Source: Xinfangfangia pollutisoli (lineage in GTDB: Bacteria; Pseudomonadota; Alphaproteobacteria; Rhodobacterales; Rhodobacteraceae). Taken from it: DNA of 34,945 nt. This document shows positions 7,495 through 16,093 of this stretch, one piece after another. Below the pieces are notes generated by a model. It searched no databases and was not told the DNA's origin. It saw only the letters and a list, made by a program, of their open reading frames with translations. Each line of letters starts with the position of its first letter. Position 1 is the stretch's first letter. The stretch spans positions 1 through 34,945 of the forward strand of contig NZ_JAICBZ010000042.1 in NCBI RefSeq assembly GCF_020179405.1, written 5' to 3'. Made by a program: the position numbers and the translations under genes.

Positions 7495-7501
7495 GCGCGG
7501 A

Positions 7502-9313
7502 TTATTCCCAGCACGAGACCAGAACGGTCATGTCGGTCGCGATATGGCTCAGGTCCTCGGGCGGCAGCGCGCCCTGGCGGTCCGAGGTCTGCAGCGCGAT
7601 CCCACCTGCCTGCAACCGCTCGGCAATCGCCGCCGCGGCGGCCGCGAAGGCCACGCCCTGCGGCAATTGCTGCGCGCCACCCTTGGGCGCGGGCAGAAGC
7701 ATGCCCAGAACCGCGCCCGAGGCGTCGATCACCGGCCCGCCGGCATCGCCCGGCAGGGGCGTCAGGCCAAGCCGTTTCATGCCCGGCTCGCCGTTCAGCC
7801 CGGTCAGCTCTTCCAGCGTGCCCCAGGTCAGCACCGGGGCGGGCAGGCGGTCTTCGTAGGAATAGCCCGCCACCGCCACTTCGGCGCCGATCCGGTCGGG
7901 CGCGATCTGGAACTGCGCCACGCCCGCCGGGGCCAGCGCCCGCTCGGGCATCAGCACCGCCAGGCCCGAAGCGGCATCGGCCAGCGTCACCTTGGCCTCG
8001 ATCTCGCGGTCCAGCGTGATGCGGCCGCATTGCGCCACCGCCTCGGCCGTGGTCAGCACCGCGCCCTCGGCCGAGATATAGAAGCCCGAGCGCGAGAATT
8101 TCGGCTGCCGCACATCCAGCCCGGCCAGAAGCCCGCGCCGCGCCGCATCGTCCAGCGGCACCAGCCCCGGATCCAGCGCGGTATCGCCCACGGCGCGGAA
8201 GCTTTGCTTCAGCACCTGGATCATCCGCGCGTCGCGTTCGGCATGGGCGGGGGTGGACAGTACCATCCAGCCCTTGATGAAGCCGCCCTCGAACCGCGCC
8301 CAAGCCAGGCTGTCGCGGTTGGCCGAGGTGCCGTGGATCGAGAATTCCTTGTCGCCGCGGCTGCGTTCGCCGGTTTCGGGCAGGTCTTCCAGGGTCTGCA
8401 ACAGGTCGTAAAGCCCGAAGAAACTGCCCTGATCGCCGGGCTGCGAGATCAGGACGATCTGCAGATCCGAGCCGTTCTTGGCCTTGAAATGCACGAAGGG
8501 GGGCTCGTAGCGGTCGAATTCGACCAGATTCAGCGGCAGGGTCACGTCGATGCCCGCCTCGGGTTCCGAGACATTGGCAAAGCCGTATTCGTCGATTTCG
8601 GCCTGGTAATTGGCAACCAGCGTGGCGCGCTGGCGGCTGGTCAGGGTGCCCGTCGGCTCCAATCCCATCGCTTCCTGCCAGGCGGCCATGGATTTGCGCG
8701 TGCCGGGCCCGATCGCGCCGTCAATCGCGCCGGCATAATAGCCATACCAGCCCAAAGCGGTCTGCAAGAGCTTGCGGTCATCCTCGGACAGGGCCGCTTC
8801 CGAGGCGCGGGCCTCTTGCAGGCTTTCCTCGGGCTCGGGGGCAGGTTCCGCCACGGGTTCGGGTTCGGGTTCGGTCACCTCGGGAACAGTCGGCTCGGGC
8901 GAGGGCACGGCGATCATCGGCTCGTCGGGCAGGGCCTCGGGGTCCGTATCAGCGCCGGCCGGCCAGAACTGGCCGCGGAACTCGGCGCCATCGGTCACAT
9001 AGCTGTCGGCCGGGATCAGCCGCTCACGCTTCAGCCCGGCCAGCTGGGCCAACGCCTCGTCGCGGCCATAGGGACCCAGCACGATCCCGTACCAGCCCGA
9101 GCGCAGCCGGAAGCCCTGGGTTTCGGGGAAGACCCCGGCATAGGCGCGGGCGCGGTCTTCGGCCTCGTCCAGCGTCGGCAGCGCCTCGATCTGCACCCAG
9201 ATCTGTTGCTGGGCGATGGCGGGCCGGGGCAGCGCCAGAAGGGTCAGCGCAAGCAGGGCAAAAAGGGCGGCAAGCGGAATCTGCGGGGCGCGAGCGCGAA
9301 GGGCGGGGATCAT
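7502..9313 (-). CDS. Exported SPOR-like / peptidoglycan-binding protein with inactive trypsin-like domain
   Basis: This 603-residue protein starts with a signal peptide (about residues 1-34, ending PAIA before QQQ). Residues 38-115 look like a SPOR-type repeat (IWVQIEALPTLDEAEDRARA, then YGIVLGPYGRDEALAQL). A Pro/Glu-rich linker follows, then a peptidoglycan-binding module near residues 176-245 (LLQTALGWYGYYAGAIDGAIG, with GTRKSMAAWQ). The last 200 residues align by eye to trypsin-like proteases, but the triad is gone: the expected TNAHVV histidine is Glu424 (VLTTAEAVAQC), the Asp of the DLAVL block is Gly450 (SGLAVL), and the GNSGGP serine is Ala524 (GDAGGPV). It is therefore probably a periplasmic binding or scaffold protein, although databases are likely to call it a serine protease. 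The start ATG at 9313 directly precedes the signal peptide. Confidence 0.85.
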   Translation of the reverse strand: MIPALRARAPQIPLAALFALLALTLLALPRPAIAQQQIWVQIEALPTLDEAEDRARAYAGVFPETQGFRLRSGWYGIVLGPYGRDEALAQLAGLKRERLIPADSYVTDGAEFRGQFWPAGADTDPEALPDEPMIAVPSPEPTVPEVTEPEPEPVAEPAPEPEESLQEARASEAALSEDDRKLLQTALGWYGYYAGAIDGAIGPGTRKSMAAWQEAMGLEPTGTLTSRQRATLVANYQAEIDEYGFANVSEPEAGIDVTLPLNLVEFDRYEPPFVHFKAKNGSDLQIVLISQPGDQGSFFGLYDLLQTLEDLPETGERSRGDKEFSIHGTSANRDSLAWARFEGGFIKGWMVLSTPAHAERDARMIQVLKQSFRAVGDTALDPGLVPLDDAARRGLLAGLDVRQPKFSRSGFYISAEGAVLTTAEAVAQCGRITLDREIEAKVTLADAASGLAVLMPERALAPAGVAQFQIAPDRIGAEVAVAGYSYEDRLPAPVLTWGTLEELTGLNGEPGMKRLGLTPLPGDAGGPVIDASGAVLGMLLPAPKGGAQQLPQGVAFAAAAAAIAERLQAGGIALQTSDRQGALPPEDLSHIATDMTVLVSCWE

Positions 9314-9368
9314 ACGGGCAAACTGTTCCTTTGCGGCGGGGCGGCGCCCGGGCCGGTCACTGGCGCGC

Positions 9369-9396
9369 ACCTTAGCCAAGGGCAAGGCAAGGGCAA
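9369..9396 (-). promoter_or_regulatory. Possible promoter of the SPOR/pseudo-protease gene
   Basis: On the minus strand TTGCCC (9396-9391) is followed after 16 bp by TAAGGT (9374-9369). The region also contains short direct repeats of CAAGGG/CAAGGC, which makes the -35 choice uncertain. Confidence 0.3.
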
Positions 9397-9433
9397 GCAG
9401 GAATGGGTCGCCGCCGCGCGACCTGTCGGGGAA

Positions 9434-9462
9434 TTGACCCGGGCAGGGCAGGCGGATAGGAC
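9434..9462 (+). promoter_or_regulatory. Promoter of the glyQ operon
   Basis: TTGACC (9434-9439) and TAGGAC (9457-9462) are separated by 17 bp. The predicted start near 9469 gives a leader of about 23 nt before the glyQ ATG. Confidence 0.6.
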
Positions 9463-9491
9463 GGGCGCGCATTGCAAGAAGGGGCGGGGCC

Positions 9492-10445
9492 ATGGCCAGC
9501 GGCATCGAGACGCCGAAGTCTTTCCAGGAGATCATCCTGCGGCTGCAAGCCTATTGGGCGGCCCGCGGCTGCGCGATCCTGCAGCCCTACGACATGGAAG
9601 TCGGCGCCGGCACCTTCCACCCGGCGACCACGCTGCGTTCCTTGGGCACCAAACCCTGGGCGGCGGCCTATGTGCAGCCCTCGCGCCGCCCGACCGACGG
9701 GCGCTATGGCGAGAACCCCAACCGGCTGCAGCATTACTACCAGTATCAGGTCATCATCAAACCTTCGCCCCCCGATCTGCAGGCGCTGTATCTGGGCTCG
9801 CTCGAGGCGATCGGGATCGATCTGGCGCTGCATGACATCCGCTTTGTCGAGGATGACTGGGAAAGCCCGACGCTGGGCGCCTGGGGCTTGGGCTGGGAAG
9901 TGTGGTGCGATGGGATGGAAGTCAGCCAGTTCACCTATTTCCAGCAGGTCGGCGGGCATGACTGCCGCCCCGTCAGTGGCGAATTGACCTATGGGCTGGA
10001 ACGGCTGGCCATGTATGTCATGGGCGTTGACCATGTCATGGACATGCCGTTCAACGATCCGCAGGCGCCGATTGCCCTGACCTATGGCGACATCTTCCGC
10101 CAGACCGAGGAAGAATACAGCCGCCACAATTTCGACGGCGCCACGGTCGAGATGCTGTTTCGCCATTTCGAGGATGCCGAGGCCGAATGCCAGCGCCTCT
10201 TGGATTTCCCGCCCGAAGACCCGAAAACCGGCAAGCGGATCATCATGGCGCATCCGGCCTATGACCAGACGATCAAGGCGAGCCACCTGTTCAACCTGCT
10301 GGATGCGCGCGGGGTGATCTCGGTCACCGAGCGGCAGGCCTATATCGGCCGCGTCCGCGCGCTGGCCAAGAAATGTGCCGATGCCTTCCGCCAGACGGAA
10401 GCCGGGGCGGATGCCTCCGATCTGGCGCATGGGGTCGCGTCGTGA
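9492..10445 (+). CDS. glyQ: Glycyl-tRNA synthetase alpha subunit
   Basis: This is a 317-residue class II aminoacyl-tRNA synthetase catalytic subunit that activates glycine and charges tRNA-Gly as part of an alpha2beta2 enzyme. Highly conserved blocks are present: [117 protein letters not shown] and the C-terminal [20 protein letters not shown]. The length is slightly above that of shorter homologs because of an Ala/Asp-rich tail. The ATG at 9492 lies behind a G-rich site (AAGAAGGGG). Its stop overlaps the start of the next gene by three bases (GTGA), so the following genes are translationally coupled. Confidence 0.97.
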   Translation: MASGIETPKSFQEIILRLQAYWAARGCAILQPYDMEVGAGTFHPATTLRSLGTKPWAAAYVQPSRRPTDGRYGENPNRLQHYYQYQVIIKPSPPDLQALYLGSLEAIGIDLALHDIRFVEDDWESPTLGAWGLGWEVWCDGMEVSQFTYFQQVGGHDCRPVSGELTYGLERLAMYVMGVDHVMDMPFNDPQAPIALTYGDIFRQTEEEYSRHNFDGATVEMLFRHFEDAEAECQRLLDFPPEDPKTGKRIIMAHPAYDQTIKASHLFNLLDARGVISVTERQAYIGRVRALAKKCADAFRQTEAGADASDLAHGVAS

Positions 10446-10915
10446 ATGGCAAGATCGTCGCGGGGTTCATCGTGCTGACCGGGGCTGCCGCAGGCCTGCT
10501 GATCTGGTGGCTGCAGGTCTATGCCTTCTACCAGCCGGTCGCCTTCGGCGATGGCAATGACATTCTGCTGACCACGGTTGCCGGGGGCGCGCCCGAGGCG
10601 ATCCTCTACGAGAATGCGCAGGGCATCGACGCCGACAGCTCTCCGCTGCGCTTCCGGGCCTGTTTCACCGTGCCGCTCAGCCTGGGGCTGCTGACCGAGA
10701 CCTATCAGATCTATGACAACCCGACCCCCACCGTGGGCCCGGGCTGGTTTGACTGCTACAATGCCGAAACCATCGGCGCCGCGCTGGAAAAGGGTCAGGC
10801 CATCGCCTTCCTGTCGGTCCATGACATCCACCCCGGCGTCGACCGGGTGGTGGCGGTGATGGAGGACGGGCGCGCCTTTGCCTGGCACCAGCTGAATGAC
10901 GAGATGAAGGACTGA
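10442..10915 (+). CDS. Small membrane-anchored protein between glyQ and glyS (DUF6446-like)
   Basis: This 157-residue protein starts with GTG at 10442, overlapping the glyQ stop codon, so it is translated together with glyQ. Residues 4-28 form one hydrophobic anchor ([22 protein letters not shown]); the rest appears periplasmic. Conserved-looking parts are [27 protein letters not shown], and [20 protein letters not shown], with two cysteines that could form a disulfide. Rhodobacterales genomes often carry such a gene at this place, annotated DUF6446 as far as I recall; no function is known to me. Its fixed position inside the glyQ-glyS operon may reflect translational coupling rather than a role in tRNA charging. 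Confidence 0.8.
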   Translation: MNGKIVAGFIVLTGAAAGLLIWWLQVYAFYQPVAFGDGNDILLTTVAGGAPEAILYENAQGIDADSSPLRFRACFTVPLSLGLLTETYQIYDNPTPTVGPGWFDCYNAETIGAALEKGQAIAFLSVHDIHPGVDRVVAVMEDGRAFAWHQLNDEMKD

Positions 10916-10920
10916 TCCCG

Positions 10921-13278
10921 ATGCCGGACCTCTTGATCGAGCTGTTCTCGGAAGAAATCCCGGCCCGGATGCAGGGCATGGCGCGCGAGACGCTGAAGAA
11001 GCTGGTGACCGATGGTCTGGTCGAGGCCGGGCTGACCTATGCCGGCGCCGGCGCCTTTTCCACGCCGCGGCGGCTGGTGCTGGCGGTGGAAGGGCTGACG
11101 GCCGAAAGCCGCCCCGTGCGTGAGGAACGCAAAGGCCCGAACACCGCGGCCCCTGCGGCGGCGATCGAGGGCTTTCTGCGCTCGACCGGGTTGACGCTGG
11201 ACCAGCTGGAAAAGCGCGCCGACAAGAAGGGCGAGGTCTATTTCGCGGTGATCGAAAAGCCGGGCCGCAAGGCCGAGGCGATCATTGCCGAAGTGCTGGA
11301 AGCCGCGATCCGCACCTTCCCCTGGCCCAAGTCGATGCGCTGGGGCGCGGGGTCCCTGCGCTGGGTGCGGCCTTTGCATTCGATCCTGTGCCTGCTGCAT
11401 GACGAGGCGGGCGCCCAGGTCGTGCCGCTGACGGTCGAAGGCATTTCGTCGGGCAATACGACCGAGGGCCACCGTTTCATGGGGATCGGCCGCTTCACCG
11501 TGTCGTCCTTTGACGATTACGCCGCCAAGCTGCGCCGCGCCAAGGTCATGCTCGATCCGGCCGAGCGCGAGGCGCATATCTGGCAGGGCGCGCAGAACCT
11601 GGCCTTCGCGGCGGGGTTGGAAGTGGTCGAGGACCGCGGATTGCTGGCCGAAATCGCCGGTCTGGTCGAATGGCCGGTGCCGCTGATGGGCCGCATCCCC
11701 GAGGCGTTCCTGGCCCTGCCGGCCGAAGTGCTGCAGACCAGCATGAAGGAACACCAGAAATTCTTCTCCTGCCGCAATGCCAAGACCGGCCGGATCGAAG
11801 GCTTCGTGACCGTCGCCAATATCGAGACACCGGATGACGGCGCGACGATCCTGAAGGGCAATCTGAAGGTGCTGTCGGCGCGGCTGTCCGATGCGCGGTT
11901 CTTCTGGGAGAACGACCTGCGGGTGGCCAGGGCGGGGATGCAGGACTGGGCCGAGGGCCTGGCCCATGTGACCTTCCACAACAAGCTGGGCTCTCAGGCC
12001 GACCGCATCGCCCGCATCGCCGCGCTGGCGCGGGAAATCGCGCCCTTGGTGGGGGCCGACCCGGATCAGGCGGCGAAGGCGGCCGAAGTGGCGAAGCTGG
12101 ATCTGCGGTCTGCCATGGTGGGGGAATTCCCCGAATTGCAGGGCGTGATGGGCCGCTATTACGCGATAGAGGCCGGCCTGCCGCAGCCAGTGGCCGATGC
12201 GGCGCGCGACCATTATTCTCCCTTGGGCCCGTCGGATGCCGTGCCGTCCGAGCCGGTTTCGGTGGCGGTGGCGCTGGCCGACAAGCTGGACACGCTGACC
12301 GGCTTCTGGGCGATTGACGAGAAGCCCACGGGGTCGAAAGACCCCTTTGCGCTGCGACGGGCGGCCCTGGGGGTGATCCGGCTGGTGCTGGGGAATGGGG
12401 TTCGCATCAATCTGATTGACGCCCTAGATTGGGCAGTGATTGCCGGCGAAGCGAGAGAGCGCCCCTATTTGGAATGGGTCCTGCAGGCTGTAACGCTCAA
12501 ACCGGATCGCCGCCCGATGAGCGCGATTTACGAGCGACTTATGACAGAGCGCCGTTTGTCTGGCTGGGAGCCCGACGGCTTCGCTTGGTCTGCGGATGCT
12601 GTTGGCAAGGAGACGTCCAATCCCGATCCCGACTTGGTCACAAGTATCGGACGCAGCGGCTGGCCTTACATGGGTTTCAGCCTGCGCTCGCGCGAACGCA
12701 ACGCTGCCGAGCATTGGCCATGGACGCCACTGGATGAGAAGCGCCACTCCGATATTGACCTCCTCGCCTTCTTCCACGACCGCCTCAAGGTTTACCTCCG
12801 AGACCAAGGCATCCGGCACGACATCATCGACGCCTGCCTTGCCATGCCCGGCAATGACGACCTGACGCTGCTGGTCAAGCGCGCCACCGCGCTTTCCGAC
12901 ACGCTGAAGACCGAAGACGGCGCCAATCTGATCCAGGGGTTCAAGCGCGCGAACAACATCCTGTCGGCCGAGGAAAAGAAGGACGGCGTCGAATATTCCT
13001 TTGGTGCCGATCCGAAATTCGCCGAAGGCCCCGAGGAACAGGCGCTGTTTGCCGCCCTCGACCAGGCCGAGGCCAAGATCGGCGCGGCGATGAAAGCGGA
13101 GGATTTCGCCGGCGCCATGGCCGCCATGGCCGCGCTGCGCGGGCCGGTCGATGCCTTCTTCACCGCGGTGCAGATCAACAGCGACAATGCTGTGCTGCGG
13201 CGCAACCGGCTGAACCTTCTGCACCGGATCCGGGCCGTCTGTTCGGGCGTTGCCGATCTTTCGCGCATCGAGGGCTGA
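10921..13278 (+). CDS. glyS: Glycyl-tRNA synthetase beta subunit, with an atypical inserted segment
   Basis: The 785-residue beta subunit of glycyl-tRNA synthetase binds tRNA and supports GlyQ. Conserved blocks include MPDLLIELFSEEIPARMQ, FSTPRRLVLAVEGL, PFPWPKSMRW-like FPWPKSMRWG, MKEHQKFF, HNKLGSQADRIARIAALA, GVMGRYYAIEAGLP, and GSKDPFALRRAALGVIRLV. The protein is about 80-100 residues longer than I expect for this order. The extra length lies at residues about 503-615, between the helix GVIRLVLGNGVR and the helix LLAFFHDRLKVYLRDQG. That stretch and the following 30 residues also have distinct codon use (CTC, TTG and CTT for Leu; AGA and CGA for Arg) and lower GC. The frame is intact, so the protein is probably functional. 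The ATG follows the upstream stop by 6 bp. Confidence 0.95.
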   Translation: MPDLLIELFSEEIPARMQGMARETLKKLVTDGLVEAGLTYAGAGAFSTPRRLVLAVEGLTAESRPVREERKGPNTAAPAAAIEGFLRSTGLTLDQLEKRADKKGEVYFAVIEKPGRKAEAIIAEVLEAAIRTFPWPKSMRWGAGSLRWVRPLHSILCLLHDEAGAQVVPLTVEGISSGNTTEGHRFMGIGRFTVSSFDDYAAKLRRAKVMLDPAEREAHIWQGAQNLAFAAGLEVVEDRGLLAEIAGLVEWPVPLMGRIPEAFLALPAEVLQTSMKEHQKFFSCRNAKTGRIEGFVTVANIETPDDGATILKGNLKVLSARLSDARFFWENDLRVARAGMQDWAEGLAHVTFHNKLGSQADRIARIAALAREIAPLVGADPDQAAKAAEVAKLDLRSAMVGEFPELQGVMGRYYAIEAGLPQPVADAARDHYSPLGPSDAVPSEPVSVAVALADKLDTLTGFWAIDEKPTGSKDPFALRRAALGVIRLVLGNGVRINLIDALDWAVIAGEARERPYLEWVLQAVTLKPDRRPMSAIYERLMTERRLSGWEPDGFAWSADAVGKETSNPDPDLVTSIGRSGWPYMGFSLRSRERNAAEHWPWTPLDEKRHSDIDLLAFFHDRLKVYLRDQGIRHDIIDACLAMPGNDDLTLLVKRATALSDTLKTEDGANLIQGFKRANNILSAEEKKDGVEYSFGADPKFAEGPEEQALFAALDQAEAKIGAAMKAEDFAGAMAAMAALRGPVDAFFTAVQINSDNAVLRRNRLNLLHRIRAVCSGVADLSRIEG
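12421..12835 (+). other. Compositionally foreign patch inside glyS
   Basis: Within this patch only 3 of 14 leucine codons are CTG, while CTG dominates elsewhere in glyS. The rare codons CTA, AGA, CGA (twice), GTA, ACA (twice), GGA, CCA (twice) and TCT (twice) cluster here. Lines I counted by hand have 60-63% GC, against 68% in the preceding part. The first two thirds encode residues with no counterpart in the GlyS proteins I know, including seven tryptophans. The last third encodes the conserved HDRLKVYLRDQGIRHD helix. This looks like an allele segment acquired by homologous recombination. Confidence 0.75.
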
Positions 13279-13298
13279 AACGCGTTCAAATGTTGCGC

Positions 13299-13326
13299 TT
13301 GCGTGACATGAATTGCGGCGTATTCT
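13299..13326 (+). promoter_or_regulatory. Possible promoter of the dikinase-like gene
   Basis: TTGCGT (13299-13304) and TATTCT (13321-13326) are 16 bp apart in the 69-bp gap after glyS. It would give a leader of about 15 nt before the GTG start at 13348. Confidence 0.35.
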
Positions 13327-13347
13327 GCCTGTGCGAAAGGTGCTGCA

Positions 13348-15891
13348 GTGCAGAAACATGACCCGATTCCCGAGTTTGCCGAGATCACCCCGTCCGCGCG
13401 CGTCGCGACGGAGCAACACGGCTGGCGCGCGAAATGCCTGCAACGCCTTGTCCGGCTGGACCTGCCGGTGCCGAAATCGGTGGCGCTGCCCGCCCGCACC
13501 GTGCGCGCCATCGCCACGGGGCAGGGCGTCGATGCGGCCGGTGTTCTGGACCGCTTCGGCGACGGGCCGCTGATCTCGGTCCGGCCCTCGCCCGCCAATC
13601 CCGATTGGGGCGGGCCGGCGACGATCCTGAACATCGGCATGAACGCCAAACGCCATGCGCGGCTGTGCGAAACCCATGGCCAGGCCGCGGCGGACGCGCT
13701 GTATATGCGCTTCGTGCAATCCTATGCCGTCCATGTCGCGCGGCTGGACCCGGATGTCTTTGAAGATGTCCATCCCGGGCCCGGCGCGCTGGACGAGGTG
13801 TTGAAGCTGTACGAGGTCGAGACCGACGATCCTTTCCCGCAGGACGCTGCCCGCCAGCTGTCGGAAGTGCTGCGCAGCATGGCGCGGGCCTGGGAAGGCA
13901 CCTCGGCGCGGCTTCTGCGCCAGGCCAAGGGCGCGCCGGTCGATGCGGCGCTGGGCCTGGTGGTTCAGGAAATGGCCCAGGGCATCGGGCGGGGAATCTC
14001 CGGCTCGGGCGTGATCCAGTTCGTCGATGGCGTGACCGGCGGCCCGCGCATCACCGGGCGCTATCTGGGCCAAAGCCAGGGCCGCGACGCCCTGGCCGCG
14101 CAAGAGGCGCTGTATCTGACCCGCGACCGCCGCGGCCCCTCGCTGGAAGATGTGGCGCCCGAGGCGATTGCCGAATTGTGCCGCTTCGGCGCGGCCTGCC
14201 GGGCCCGGCTGCGCGAGGAAATGCAGATCGAATTCACCATCGAGGACGGGCGCCTGGCCGTTCTGGATGCGGTCAAGGTGCAACGCTCGGCCCGGGCGGG
14301 GCTGCGCATCGCGGTGGCGCTGGCCGAGGATGGGGTGATCGGCAAGGACGAGGCGGTGCTGCGGGTGGAACCCGGCGCGCTGACCGAAGTGCTGCACCAC
14401 CAGGTCGATCCGCGCGGGCCGCGCGATGTCTTCGCCCGCGGTATCGGCGCTTCGCCCGGCGCGGCGACCGGCCGGCTGGTCTTTACCGCCGAGGCGGCGC
14501 AGGCCAGTGCAGCGCGGGGCGAGCCCTGCATCCTGGTGCGGCGCGAGACCGCGCCCGAGGATATCCGTGGCATGCATTCCTCGGTCGGCGTGCTGACCGA
14601 ACGCGGCGGGATGACCAGCCATGCGGCGGTGATCGGCCGCGGTCTAGGCCTGCCCTGCGTGGTCGGCGCCAGCGAATTGCGGCTGGACCTGCGCGAGAAG
14701 AAGCTGACCGCCGCCGATGGCCGGGTGTTCCGCGAAGGCGATGCGGTGACGATCGACGGCTCGCGCGGCGAGGCGCTGGTGGGGGCGGCCGACATGCTGC
14801 CGCCGGCCTTGGACGACTCGTTCCGGCTGCTTTTGTCCTGGGCCGACCAGTTCCGCGATATTGGTGTGCGGGCCAATGCCGACACGCCCGCCGATGCCGC
14901 AACGGCGCGCCGTTTCGATGCCCAGGGCATCGGCCTGTGCCGGACCGAACACATGTTCTTCGACGAGGACCGCCTTGTCGTTATGCGCGAGATGATCTTC
15001 GCCGACAGCCCGGGCGACCGGGCGGCGGCGCTGGCGCGGCTTTTGCCGATGCAGCGGGCGGATTTCGTGCAACTGTTTGAAATCATGCAAGGGCTGCCGG
15101 TCTGCATCCGGCTGTTCGACCCGCCCTTGCACGAATTCCTGCCCTCGGGGCGCGAGGGGCTTCGCGATCTGGCCGAAGCGCTGGACCGGCCGCTGTCGGA
15201 AGTGACCCGCCGCGCCGATGCGCTGCGCGAGGTCAATCCGATGCTGGGCATGCGCGGGGTGCGACTGGGCGTGGTGCTGCCGGAAATCTACGACATGCAG
15301 GCGCAGGCGATTTTCGAGGCCGCGCTGGAATCGGCGCGGCGCGGCGCGCCCGTGGTGCCCGAGGTGATGATCCCTCTGGTCAGCGCCCGGCGCGAGGTGG
15401 AACTGGTCAAGGCCCGGATCGACGCGGTGGCCGCCATGGTGAAGACCCGCGCCAAAGCCGATTTCGACTATAAGCTGGGCGTCATGGTGGAAACGCCGCG
15501 GGCGGCGCTGCGCGCGGGCGAGATCGCCCAGCATGCGGCCTTCCTGTCCTTCGGCACCAATGACCTGACGCAGATGACCTATGGCCTGTCGCGCGACGAT
15601 GCCGGGCGGTTCATGAACACCTATGTGCAGCAGGGCGTCTTCCCCGAGGATCCGTTCCATATTCTGGATGTGGACGGGGTGGGGGAGTTGCTGCTGATGG
15701 GGGCCGAGCGCGGCCGCAAGACCCGCAGCGACCTGACGCTCAGCATCTGTGGCGAGCATGGCGGCAACCCCGAATCGATTGCCTTTTGCCGCAAAGCGGG
15801 CTTCGATTACGTGTCTTGCAGCCCCTATCGGGTGCCTATGGCGCGGCTTGCGGCGGCGCATCTGGCCCTGAAAGATCGTGTGATCGGGTAG
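13348..15891 (+). CDS. Pyruvate phosphate dikinase-like PEP-utilising protein with degenerate nucleotide-binding domain
   Basis: The 847-residue protein has the layout of pyruvate phosphate dikinase. The phosphohistidine domain is intact (TERGGMTSHAAVIGRGLGLP), and so is the PEP/pyruvate barrel: GIGLCRTEHMFF, LREVNPMLGMRGVRLG, FLSFGTNDLTQMTYGLSRDD and the SICGEHGGNP cysteine loop. The N-terminal ATP half is eroded. The GGKGANL-type loop is replaced by HGWRAKCLQRL, and the segment that should read LQTRxGKR is LDAVKVQRS, so residues equivalent to Lys22, Gln335 and Arg337 of the Clostridium enzyme appear lost. The Arg of SVR is kept (LISVRPSPA). It may not catalyse ATP-dependent PEP formation by the usual route. 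It starts with GTG at 13348 behind GAAAGG, 69 bp after glyS. Confidence 0.85.
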   Translation: MQKHDPIPEFAEITPSARVATEQHGWRAKCLQRLVRLDLPVPKSVALPARTVRAIATGQGVDAAGVLDRFGDGPLISVRPSPANPDWGGPATILNIGMNAKRHARLCETHGQAAADALYMRFVQSYAVHVARLDPDVFEDVHPGPGALDEVLKLYEVETDDPFPQDAARQLSEVLRSMARAWEGTSARLLRQAKGAPVDAALGLVVQEMAQGIGRGISGSGVIQFVDGVTGGPRITGRYLGQSQGRDALAAQEALYLTRDRRGPSLEDVAPEAIAELCRFGAACRARLREEMQIEFTIEDGRLAVLDAVKVQRSARAGLRIAVALAEDGVIGKDEAVLRVEPGALTEVLHHQVDPRGPRDVFARGIGASPGAATGRLVFTAEAAQASAARGEPCILVRRETAPEDIRGMHSSVGVLTERGGMTSHAAVIGRGLGLPCVVGASELRLDLREKKLTAADGRVFREGDAVTIDGSRGEALVGAADMLPPALDDSFRLLLSWADQFRDIGVRANADTPADAATARRFDAQGIGLCRTEHMFFDEDRLVVMREMIFADSPGDRAAALARLLPMQRADFVQLFEIMQGLPVCIRLFDPPLHEFLPSGREGLRDLAEALDRPLSEVTRRADALREVNPMLGMRGVRLGVVLPEIYDMQAQAIFEAALESARRGAPVVPEVMIPLVSARREVELVKARIDAVAAMVKTRAKADFDYKLGVMVETPRAALRAGEIAQHAAFLSFGTNDLTQMTYGLSRDDAGRFMNTYVQQGVFPEDPFHILDVDGVGELLLMGAERGRKTRSDLTLSICGEHGGNPESIAFCRKAGFDYVSCSPYRVPMARLAAAHLALKDRVIG

Positions 15892-15923
15892 AAATTTCAC
15901 ACCATATCATGTGTTTGCGACTG

Positions 15924-15972
15924 TTTCTTAAAGTGAAACATTAAGAAATTCGGCAAGTTTCCGCCGATTTTA
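15924..15972 (+). terminator. Hairpins after the dikinase-like gene
   Basis: TTTCTTAA (15924-15931) and TTAAGAAA (15941-15948) form an 8-bp A/T-rich stem. It is followed by a short CGGC (15951-15954) / GCCG (15963-15966) stem with an ATTTTA tail. Together they plausibly end the glyQ-to-dikinase transcript. The surrounding 15892-16060 stretch is the most AT-rich non-coding DNA in the window; I could not assign a convincing promoter in it. Confidence 0.4.
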
Positions 15973-16093
15973 CCACGATTTTCGTTGCACATTTGTCACG
16001 CGACTTTACCGGGTCGCCGGTCGTCGCGTAACCGGCCCGACTGTTGCGCGGCTGACTTTGCCGTCGCACCTGGGGAAACAGACCGGGAAACAC

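Noticed and set aside
12421-12770. Extra segment of glyS as an intein or a separate gene
   Set aside because: It is too short for an intein, has no Cys/Ser splice start or HN end, and stays in frame with no own start signal.
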